A stretch of 64,000 nt of DNA from Pseudomonadota bacterium. Its GTDB lineage: Bacteria > Pseudomonadota > Alphaproteobacteria > Rhizobiales > Xanthobacteraceae. The translations under genes were made by a program, and so were the position numbers. Location of the stretch: positions 1 to 64,000 of the forward strand of contig JAFAGM010000139.1 in the NCBI GenBank assembly GCA_023422775.1. The letters are read 5' to 3'. The first letter of the stretch is position 1. The number at the start of each line of letters is the position of its first letter. Positions 25,709 to 33,304 of this stretch are shown here, piece after piece. The notes beneath the pieces are model-generated. The model worked only from the letters and a program-made list of their open reading frames with translations, was not told the origin of the DNA and did no database searches.

Positions 25709-26221
25709 ATGAGCGAACTTGACGTCACCATCCTGGCCGAAACACCGAAGGACGCGCAGGCAATCGAGCGCCTGCATGAGCGTACATTCGGGCCCGGCCG
25801 TTTCGTGCTTAGCGCCTACCGTCTGCGCGAGCATGTCGATCACCTGCTCGATCTGTCGTTCACGGCGCGGATCGGCACGTTGCTGGTAGGATCGGTACGC
25901 CAGTTGCCGATCTGCATCGGCGATACACCGGCCCTGATGCTCGGGCCGTTGACGGTCGAGCCGCCGTTTCGCGGCCGCGGCGTCGGACGCATGCTGCTGG
26001 ACCGCTCGCTGCAGGACGCCAGGGCCAAGGGCCATCGCCTCGTCATTCTGGTCGGCGACGAACCCTATTACGGCCGCGTCGGCTTCAAGGTCATCCCGAA
26101 GGGACGGGCGACCATGCCCGGTCCGGTCGATTACGGCCGCCTGCTGGTGGCGGAACTGGCCGACGGCGCCTTCGACGGCGTCTCCGGCGAAATCCGTCCG
26201 GACTGGAGCAAGGCGCGCTAG
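25709..26221 (+). CDS. GNAT-family N-acetyltransferase (YhbS-like)
   Basis: The 170-residue protein shows the acetyl-CoA loop RGRGVGRMLLDRSL (about 91-104) after a beta strand LMLGPLTVEPPF. VILVGDEPYYGRVGFKV near 111-127 is typical of YhbS-like N-acetyltransferases. The acceptor is unknown. It lies 67 bp after the glycosyltransferase and is convergent with the antiporter. Confidence 0.86.
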   Translation: MSELDVTILAETPKDAQAIERLHERTFGPGRFVLSAYRLREHVDHLLDLSFTARIGTLLVGSVRQLPICIGDTPALMLGPLTVEPPFRGRGVGRMLLDRSLQDARAKGHRLVILVGDEPYYGRVGFKVIPKGRATMPGPVDYGRLLVAELADGAFDGVSGEIRPDWSKAR

Positions 26222-26242
26222 GAGATTCTCCGTCGTCGCAGT

Positions 26243-28039
26243 TCAGGACGATCGGCGCCTTCTGGTGCCGGTCGTCCGGGTCGGCATGGCGCCTGCGCTT
26301 CCCGCTGCCTGCTGCAATTCTTGCCGAAATTCGTCGCGCTTTTCGTGGATGGAGGCGACGACGTGCCCCATCGCCACGCCAAGGCCGATCAGGGCTGCCT
26401 CTGACACCAGCAAGCTCGCCTCGATGGTCTCCGGCACGGCGTCGGTGACGCCGATCTGGTAGAGATGCCGCGCGTGGTCGGCATCGCGGGCGCGCGAAAC
26501 CACCAGCAGGTCTTTCCTGAGCGCACGGACCCGCGCGACGATTTCATCAATACCCCTGGGCTCGTTGATCGTCACGATCACGGCGGCAGCTTCCATAAGG
26601 CCGCAGCTATTCAGAAATTCGGGATTTGTCGCGTCTCCATAAAAGACGGTTCGCCCCTGTCTTCGTTGCTCCGGAACGGCCGCGGCATCGTTATCGACGG
26701 CAACGTACTTGAACTGGTGGCGATCGAGCATTGTGCAGACCACCTGTCCGACCCGGCCGTATCCGATGACAATGGCATGGCCGCTTCCTCCGGTCGGCGT
26801 GGCCTGGAGTTCGGGGTCAAGCGGCTTGTCCTCGCGCACGATCGGCGCCAGCCGCCGCGCGAGATGCGATAGCGCAGGGATCAGCATCATCGTCAGCGCG
26901 GTAAGCGTTATCGTGAAGCCCGATAGCTTGGCGTCGATCAGACCAAGCCCTGCCGCGATACCGATTCCGACAAAGGCGAATTCGCCGCCGGGCCCGAGCA
27001 GCAGTCCCATTTCGAGTGAGGCCGGCCACGAAAGCCGGTACAGCCGGGCGAGAACGATGAGAATGGCGGCCTTCGCGACAATCAGTCCGAGGGCGCCTCC
27101 GACCAGCCAGACCGGTTCGCGGGCAAGTTCACGAAAGTCGATGTTCATGCCGACCGTGAAAAAGAACAGGCCGAGCAGGATCCCCTTGAAAGGGCTGATG
27201 GCGGTCTCGATCGCCTTGCGGAACTCGGTCTCGGCAAGCAGCAGGCCGGCGACAAAGGCGCCCAGCGCCATCGATATGCCGGCTACCGCGGCCGCCACGC
27301 CCGTCGCCACGATGACGAACAGTGTCGTAGCCACGAACAGATCGCTCATGCCCACCGAGGCGACAAGTCGGAACAGGGGACGCATCACCACGCGGCCGGC
27401 GACGACGATCACGCCGAGCGCGATGGCGGCGTTGGCCAGTGCGAGCAGCAGCGTGCCAACAACCGAACCCGATTCGCCCGCGCCATAGATGGAGATGAAG
27501 AGCAGGAGAGGCGCCACCGCGAGATCCTGCGCCAGCAACGTCGCGAAGCTGGCCCGGCCTGCGCTCGTGTTGAGCCGCCCTTGCCTGGAAAGCATCTCGA
27601 CGACGATAGCGGTCGATGAAAGCGCGAGGCACGCGCCGATGATGAACGCAACCGGCGCCTTGCTGCCTGCAAGGGCCGCGATGGCGCCGATCGCCACGGT
27701 GGAGATTGCGATCTGAAGGCTGCCGAGGCCGAAAATCAGGCGGCGCATCGCCTTCAATCGATCGTAGGACAACTCCATGCCGATCAGGAAGAGCAGGAAG
27801 ACAATACCGAGATCCGCAATGCCGGAGACGTTCCGGGCGTCGACCACCGTGAACCAGTAGAGCAGCGGAAAGCTCTCGATGAACGATCCGAGCCCAAGAG
27901 GACCCAGGATCGCGCCGGCTCCGAGATAGCCCAGAACGGGATTGAGGCCGAACCGCCGGGCCAAAGGAATGACGACGCCCGCGGTGCCGAGCAGAACGAG
28001 CGCGTCGCTGTAGACCTGAGCATTGATGGGCGACGTCAT
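26243..28039 (-). CDS. CPA2-family cation:proton antiporter with TrkA-N domain (KefB/KefC-like)
   Basis: This 598-residue protein has about twelve hydrophobic segments over residues 1-395 that form a Na/H exchanger-type core. A cytosolic Rossmann domain follows with IVIGYGRVGQVVCTML and VDNDAA. It would expel K+ or Na+ in exchange for protons. No KefF/KefG-type partner is adjacent. The C-terminal 30 residues are basic (MPTRTTGTRRRRSS). It is transcribed alone, convergent with the acetyltransferase. Confidence 0.9.
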   Translation of the reverse strand: MTSPINAQVYSDALVLLGTAGVVIPLARRFGLNPVLGYLGAGAILGPLGLGSFIESFPLLYWFTVVDARNVSGIADLGIVFLLFLIGMELSYDRLKAMRRLIFGLGSLQIAISTVAIGAIAALAGSKAPVAFIIGACLALSSTAIVVEMLSRQGRLNTSAGRASFATLLAQDLAVAPLLLFISIYGAGESGSVVGTLLLALANAAIALGVIVVAGRVVMRPLFRLVASVGMSDLFVATTLFVIVATGVAAAVAGISMALGAFVAGLLLAETEFRKAIETAISPFKGILLGLFFFTVGMNIDFRELAREPVWLVGGALGLIVAKAAILIVLARLYRLSWPASLEMGLLLGPGGEFAFVGIGIAAGLGLIDAKLSGFTITLTALTMMLIPALSHLARRLAPIVREDKPLDPELQATPTGGSGHAIVIGYGRVGQVVCTMLDRHQFKYVAVDNDAAAVPEQRRQGRTVFYGDATNPEFLNSCGLMEAAAVIVTINEPRGIDEIVARVRALRKDLLVVSRARDADHARHLYQIGVTDAVPETIEASLLVSEAALIGLGVAMGHVVASIHEKRDEFRQELQQAAGSAGAMPTRTTGTRRRRSS

Positions 28040-28163
28040 CTACTGGTTGTGCATCCTGCGTCCGGGCAGGGACATCGGACGGCGGATCTGGATTGCCTTC
28101 CGCCGTTGTCCCGCTCGGACGTTAGCCGGTACGATCGGCTAACGCCACCCATCAGCGCGAATG

Positions 28164-30542
28164 CTAGAACTTCAGGTTGGCAAACGCGCGCACACCGATG
28201 CCCGGCAGCAGGACCTGGTCCTTGTTGAAGGAGACAGCGTTGCGGATGTTCTCGTTCAGCAGGTTGTTGCCGACTACGCCTACATACATCTCGCGCGCGC
28301 CGAACCAACTCGGATCGAGCTTCGTCTTGTAGCTTAACTCCGCCTTCAGCAGGTTGTAGCCCGGCGTCGGCGTCTCCGCGATCGGCGCGACGTCGTTTTG
28401 CGCGAACGCGTGCAGCAGGTTGACGCGCGCGAACCAGTTGGCGTCGCGATAGAACAGGCCGCCGCCCAGCCGTTGCGGCGGAATGCGCGGCACGTTGGTG
28501 CCGTCGTCGAAGGTCGCACGCACGATGTCGTACTGACCCTCGATGCCCCAGATGCCGTTCCAAACCGGCATCACGTCGTACTGGAACTGGAATTCGCCGC
28601 CGCGAAACGTCGCATTCTGCTGCGAGTAGACCGCCTGGTTCAATTCCAGGCCAGGGCCAAGCTGGCAGACACCGTCCTCGCAGGTGTTGCCGGTCAGGCG
28701 GCGGTAGATGAAGCCGTTGAACTTCGTGTAGTAGCCGGTGAGTTCGAAGCGAAGCGGCCCCGTCGCCCGTCGCAGCCCCGCCTCGATCGACTTTGCGGTC
28801 TCGATGCCGAGATTGGGATTGCCGATGTCGAAAGTGGTGGTTGCATCATGGCCGCCGCGCGAAAACAGTTCCGCCGGCCTTGGCGCGCGCTCGACATACT
28901 GGCCGGTGACGCTGGCGACAAGATCCCATGGCAGGTTCTGGATCAGGCCGATGCTGCCGCTCTTCGGGGTGAAGTTGCGGTTGACTGCCGTGGCGGGACC
29001 GATGGCGTTGGGATCGACGTTGAGGTCGAACTCGTCGGGGACAAAGGCTGGCGCCGTCCCGCTCAGGCTGGCGTTCTCGATTCGCCCGGCGACCTGCGCT
29101 TTCGTGACGTCGCTGAACCTGAACTCGTTGAAGATGTAGCCGGCGACCTTCGTGTTCTTGTTCGGATCGAACAACCCGTTTACCGGGCTGCCGGGATCGT
29201 CAGGGCTCGGCGCAGTCAGCTTCTGGTGCGACGCCTGAATGCCGACAGCGGTGGTCAGTGCGGCAAAGCGGACGTCGAACGGCGCAAACTGCACCTCGGC
29301 GCGGCCTTCCTGTTCCTTGTTGGTGAAGGTCTGCCGCACGCCGAGAGAGGCAAGATCGGCAGGATCGGCGAGCCCGACTTCGTTGTGCTTGTAGTCGGTC
29401 GCACCGGCCCAGAACCGGATCGCGTCGATTGCCGCGGTGTCCGGGCGGTATTCACCCTTTGTGGTGAACTTTGTCTGTTCTCCGTCGATCCGGGTCAGGA
29501 GCTCGGTGCCTTCGATGCCGGGAATGTGGTAGAGTGCGTTGTGCTGCGTAATCGCCGCGCCAATGAAGCCGCCATCGAAGATATAGGAGCCGCCGACCGA
29601 TCCGCCGTAGGCCTGCGATGCGGAATTCGGCTGGCGCCCGTTGAACGGCAGCGTCGGGTCGGTCAGAAACGGATAGCTCGGGATGACGTAGTCTCCGGCC
29701 TTGCGGCCGAAGGCGTCGGCGTGGACGGCAAAGTTGCCGCCGCCGGCGTCGAGCAGCACGGCGCCGTCTACGCCGCGATCGACCGAAGTCACCGCAGTCC
29801 GTGTTTCCGCTGTGACGCAGCCCGGCGATCCGACGTTTGCCAGCGGCGCCTTGGTGGGGAGGCCGTAGGTCGAGAACGGTGCCGCGCAGGATGGTAAGGC
29901 ATCCGGAATGCGATTGTTGGCTGCGCTGACCACGCCGCCGATCGCGGTGGAACCGTAGCGCAGCGTCGCCGGTCCGCGGATGACCTCGACCTGGTTGGTC
30001 GACAGCGGATCGATCGGCACGAAGTGATCCTCGCCGAGATCGGACGCACCGTTGCTGCCCAGTCCGTTCTCGACGATGCCGACGCGGTTGTTGTCGAGGC
30101 CTCGGATGATCGGGCGGCTCGACGCGCCCGGCGCGAACTCCGAACCTGTGATGCCGGGCTTGGAGAACAGCAGATCGCCGAGTGTGGCGCTGCCGTTGCG
30201 ACGGATTTCTTCGTTCGGCACGACCGTGACGGTGGCGAATTGGTCCGTGACGACAGGTAGTGCACCTTGTTGGGGCGCGGGAGCGGCAGGCGCCGGGATG
30301 GGTTCCGGCGCACGCTCACGGGTGCGGCCCGGTGCCGTACGGGCAACGTGCACGGGCGTGCGCGCCGGAACAACGGCGCGGCGGCGTACGATCGGGCTTG
30401 GCGCCGTCACGGTGATTTCGGGCAGTTGCGTCGATGAGGAGGGCGCCGCTGCCTCCTGGGCCATTGCCTGGTGGCTTGCCGCGCACAGCAACAGCCAGCT
30501 TGCTCCACCGAAATGAAGCGCTCGTTTCTTCTTGAATGTCAT
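28164..30542 (-). CDS. TonB-dependent outer-membrane receptor, probably for zinc (ZnuD-like)
   Basis: The 792-residue receptor has a signal peptide (MTFKKKRALHFGGASWLLL, then AMAQ), a TonB box near ITVTAP, and a plug (about 110-235) with GSATLGDLLFSKPGITGSEFAPG, the conserved RPIIRGLDNNRV and EVIRGPATLRYG. A beta barrel follows, ending in VRAFANLKF. Barrel features such as SRGGHDATTTFDIGNPNLGIE resemble ZnuD receptors. The disulfide-like CEDGVC loop lies near residue 610. ATG 30542 gives the signal peptide; the longer frame to 30611 is not favoured. It lies 114 bp after the DUF2946 gene, below a Zur-like palindrome. Zinc is inferred from that site. Confidence 0.87.
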   Translation of the reverse strand: MTFKKKRALHFGGASWLLLCAASHQAMAQEAAAPSSSTQLPEITVTAPSPIVRRRAVVPARTPVHVARTAPGRTRERAPEPIPAPAAPAPQQGALPVVTDQFATVTVVPNEEIRRNGSATLGDLLFSKPGITGSEFAPGASSRPIIRGLDNNRVGIVENGLGSNGASDLGEDHFVPIDPLSTNQVEVIRGPATLRYGSTAIGGVVSAANNRIPDALPSCAAPFSTYGLPTKAPLANVGSPGCVTAETRTAVTSVDRGVDGAVLLDAGGGNFAVHADAFGRKAGDYVIPSYPFLTDPTLPFNGRQPNSASQAYGGSVGGSYIFDGGFIGAAITQHNALYHIPGIEGTELLTRIDGEQTKFTTKGEYRPDTAAIDAIRFWAGATDYKHNEVGLADPADLASLGVRQTFTNKEQEGRAEVQFAPFDVRFAALTTAVGIQASHQKLTAPSPDDPGSPVNGLFDPNKNTKVAGYIFNEFRFSDVTKAQVAGRIENASLSGTAPAFVPDEFDLNVDPNAIGPATAVNRNFTPKSGSIGLIQNLPWDLVASVTGQYVERAPRPAELFSRGGHDATTTFDIGNPNLGIETAKSIEAGLRRATGPLRFELTGYYTKFNGFIYRRLTGNTCEDGVCQLGPGLELNQAVYSQQNATFRGGEFQFQYDVMPVWNGIWGIEGQYDIVRATFDDGTNVPRIPPQRLGGGLFYRDANWFARVNLLHAFAQNDVAPIAETPTPGYNLLKAELSYKTKLDPSWFGAREMYVGVVGNNLLNENIRNAVSFNKDQVLLPGIGVRAFANLKF

Positions 30543-30656
30543 TGTCCCGATCCTGATTCCGTCGATGGGCGACGGATCGATTCCGATTTTCCCTCCGGGC
30601 GAATCGGCCACGCGTGGCGCGGCGATGCCCTGGAGGCGTGCATCAATCAGTCGATT

Positions 30657-31076
30657 TCAGGAGGCGGGGGGCGCGCGCGGCTGGAATGGAGGATGCAGCG
30701 AGCCGAGATGCGCGAATTCGGCGTCGGTGGTCAGGTAGAGAAGCTCGATCGCCTGCGGTAGCTGCAGCACGGGCGGCGTGGCGAACACATAATTGTTGGC
30801 AAGCGTGAGGACGGCGCAGATCGCGCAGGCCTCGGCTGGATGATGGTGCCGGTCGTCGTCGTGATCCGAGGGAGCTTGCAGCCGCGCCGTGTCGCCGCCG
30901 ACTGCGACAAGCGCGGCCTGCTCCGTGGCATAGGTGGGACCGGCGTCCGAGAGGCCGATCTGGACGTTCTGCGCGGCCGCCCCGTGAAAGTGCCCGAACG
31001 ACACCGCAAACTGGATCGCCAGCGCGAAAAGCGCCAGCCGCGAGCCAGCCTTCACGTGTTTTCGGAACCAGTTCAC
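30657..31076 (-). CDS. DUF2946-like His-rich exported protein
   Basis: The 139-residue protein has an N-terminal hydrophobic signal/anchor (about 12-30). A histidine/aspartate cluster (SDHDDDRHHH, about 73-82) precedes a CAIC pair (86-89). A second hydrophobic stretch and a proline-rich tail follow. DUF2946 proteins are commonly coupled to TonB receptors for copper or zinc, and the His/Cys content supports metal binding in the periplasm. The start is GTG 31076 with upstream GGGGAAGG. It is first in the operon, directly under the Zur-like palindrome. Confidence 0.75.
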   Translation of the reverse strand: MNWFRKHVKAGSRLALFALAIQFAVSFGHFHGAAAQNVQIGLSDAGPTYATEQAALVAVGGDTARLQAPSDHDDDRHHHPAEACAICAVLTLANNYVFATPPVLQLPQAIELLYLTTDAEFAHLGSLHPPFQPRAPPAS

Positions 31077-31122
31077 GACGAGTTGCGCCTTCCCCGAGCG
31101 GCCAGCGTGGGGTGGCCGCTCA

Positions 31123-31139
31123 ATGTTATATTATAACAT
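31123..31139 (-). promoter_or_regulatory. Zur-type operator overlapping the promoter
   Basis: Perfect 17-bp palindrome ATGTTATATTATAACAT. The known proteobacterial Zur box has the same core (ATGTTATAnTATAACAT). On the minus strand it contains TATAAT and lies below a TTGACA at 31156-31161 (20 nt between TTGACA and TATAAT; 17 nt to an alternative -10 TGTTAT). Repression by Zur would therefore block the promoter of the DUF2946/TonB-receptor operon. Confidence 0.78.
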
Positions 31140-31237
31140 CGGAAGGGAACCACGTTGTCAATCGTGGCGCCGGCGGGCACCCGTAAAACGGCGGACGGCT
31201 GTGTGATTGCTGCAACGGCCGGTGCTTCAAGGCCGAG

Positions 31238-33301
31238 CTAGCGTCCCTCGCGGATCCAGGTCGCTGCAAACGCACCGAGCAGCAGCAGGAGGCCGACCAG
31301 GCCGGCAAACATCGGCAGCACGCCGACGCCCTTGACGACGCTGGCGTCGCGCATCCTGACGCCCATCCAGCCGTCACCGTGGAAGATGCCGGAGGCACGC
31401 ACCGGCACCACACGGGGCAGATCGAGGCTGCCGCCGTCGGCCACGCGGCGGGCATCGCCGCCGGTCGCCTGCGCCAGCGGCTTCAGCATCTCGGTGGTGG
31501 AAGTGACCTCGGAAAATTCCTTCGGATTGGTCGGCCCGACGTTGATCAGGGCCTTCAGCGTGCCGTCGGTCGCCTGCCAGAGGCCGAGTTCGCTGGCGGG
31601 AAGGGTCGTGCTCCAGGTGCCGGGGTCGCTTGCAGTCAGCGTCAGTTCCTTCGTGGCGCCGCTCGGCGAGGTCACGGTCACCGGCGGCACGCTGTCTGCC
31701 ATGGTCTGGCGCAGCACGACGAGATCCTTGCCCTGGATCTGCAGCCGCAGCGCTTCTTCGTCGAGGTCCGGCTGCTTCATCAGCCAGTGCGACGTCCGCC
31801 GCAGCAAGTCGAGGTGAGGTCCGCCGCCCTCGAAGCCGCGCGCCCACAGCCAGATGTGATCCGACAGCAGCAGCGCCACGCGGCCCTCGCCGAAGCGCGA
31901 CAGCAACAGCAGCGGCTTGCCGTCGGCGCCGGTCATGACAGGCGGGGTGGTCGCATTGCGCGTGTCGACGGTGCGGAAGAAGCGGCTCCAGCGCGGAGGC
32001 TCGTTGGCGGAGCCTTCGAGGCCGCGCGTGACCGGATGGCGCTTACCGGCGTCGCTCAGATGCGCGTAGAAGGGCTTTTCGGTGACGCCGACGGGCTCGG
32101 CCGGCAATACCGTATCCAGCGGCGTCCGCCAGATGCTGGTGGTGGAGGCGTAGTCGGGCCCGGCCGAAACCAGCACCGCGCCGCCGGACCGGACATAACG
32201 TGCGATGTTGTCGAAATAGGCGATCGGCAGCACGCCCTGGCGGGCGTAACGGTCGAAGATGATGAGGTGAAACTCGTTGATCTTCTGCTGGAACAGTTCG
32301 CGCGTCGGGAAAGCGATCAGCGACAACTCATTGATCGGCGTGCCGTCCTGCTTTTCCGGCGGACGCAGGATCGTGAAGTGCACGAGGTCGACACTGGCGT
32401 CGGACTTCAGGAGGTTGCGCCAGGTGCGCTCGCCGGAATGTGGTTCGCCGGAGACCAGCAGCACGCGCAGCTTGTCGCGCACGCCGTCGATGGAGACCAC
32501 GGCGCGGTTGTTGACCGGGGTCAGTTCGTTCTCCAGCGGCGAGGCCTCGATCTCGACGATGTTCTGGCCGGCGTGCTTGATGTCGATCTCGACATTGGCG
32601 GTCTGGCCGCTCAGCATCGTGCGCTCGTTGACGACCTCGCCGTCACGGCGCACGACAATCTTGGCGCGCTGGCCGGTGACGCCCTGGTCGTCCAGCCGGT
32701 AGGTGATGGTCTGGGGCTGTCCGACGATGCCGAAGCGGGGCGCGGCCGTGATCGCGATACGCCGGTCGCGCTCGTCCTTGCGCCCGGTGACCAGCGCATG
32801 CACCGGCGCCTGGAACCCGAGCGCGGCGGCATTGGCGGGAATGTCGTGGACGCGGCCGTCGGTGATCAGGAACGCGCCGGCGACGCGATCGACCGGGACG
32901 TCGGATAGCGCCGAGGACACCGCGCCGAACAGCCTGGTGCCGTCGGTCTCGCCGTCGGCCTGTCCGGCCTCGACGACGCGGACTTCCAGCCCCTTGATCT
33001 TCTTCAGCGTATCGACAAGGGCTTCCTGCGCCTTCGCCGTCTCCTGGTTGCGTGTGCCGAAATTCTGGCTCGGGCTCTTGTCGATCACGACGGCGGCGAC
33101 CGAGGACAGCGGCTCGCGGTCTTCGCGTGTGAAGGAGGGGTTGGCGAGCGCCAGCAGGATCAGCGCCAGCGCCGCGACGCGCACCGCTGCGCCCCGCGCG
33201 CGGCCGAGCAGCAACAGCGCCGCGATCGCAACGATCGCGGCGAGCGCGATCCACAGCACGATCGTCGGAACCAGGGGTGTGAACGCGATACCGTAGTTCA
33301 T
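31238..33301 (-). CDS. Large membrane protein with von Willebrand/glutamine-amidotransferase-like domains (MoxR cluster)
   Basis: This 687-residue protein has two N-terminal transmembrane segments (about 14-60) and a von Willebrand-like region starting SVAAVVIDKSPSQNF. Ig-like parts and an amidotransferase-like section with RVLLVSGEPHSGE and SGGAVLVSAGPDY follow. There is one C-terminal transmembrane helix (about 660-682). It is the last gene of a four-gene operon (MoxR, DUF58, DUF4159, this) and starts 3 bp after the previous stop. Related clusters are proposed to act in envelope protein assembly or stress; the function here is not known. Confidence 0.72.
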   Translation of the reverse strand: MNYGIAFTPLVPTIVLWIALAAIVAIAALLLLGRARGAAVRVAALALILLALANPSFTREDREPLSSVAAVVIDKSPSQNFGTRNQETAKAQEALVDTLKKIKGLEVRVVEAGQADGETDGTRLFGAVSSALSDVPVDRVAGAFLITDGRVHDIPANAAALGFQAPVHALVTGRKDERDRRIAITAAPRFGIVGQPQTITYRLDDQGVTGQRAKIVVRRDGEVVNERTMLSGQTANVEIDIKHAGQNIVEIEASPLENELTPVNNRAVVSIDGVRDKLRVLLVSGEPHSGERTWRNLLKSDASVDLVHFTILRPPEKQDGTPINELSLIAFPTRELFQQKINEFHLIIFDRYARQGVLPIAYFDNIARYVRSGGAVLVSAGPDYASTTSIWRTPLDTVLPAEPVGVTEKPFYAHLSDAGKRHPVTRGLEGSANEPPRWSRFFRTVDTRNATTPPVMTGADGKPLLLLSRFGEGRVALLLSDHIWLWARGFEGGGPHLDLLRRTSHWLMKQPDLDEEALRLQIQGKDLVVLRQTMADSVPPVTVTSPSGATKELTLTASDPGTWSTTLPASELGLWQATDGTLKALINVGPTNPKEFSEVTSTTEMLKPLAQATGGDARRVADGGSLDLPRVVPVRASGIFHGDGWMGVRMRDASVVKGVGVLPMFAGLVGLLLLLGAFAATWIREGR

Positions 33302-33304
33302 GAG

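Noticed and set aside
28398..29897. 499-codon frame antisense to the TonB receptor
   Set aside because: The receptor motifs on the minus strand are certain.
31379..32908. 509-codon frame antisense in the MoxR cluster
   Set aside because: Shadow of the 687-residue membrane protein; low-complexity composition.
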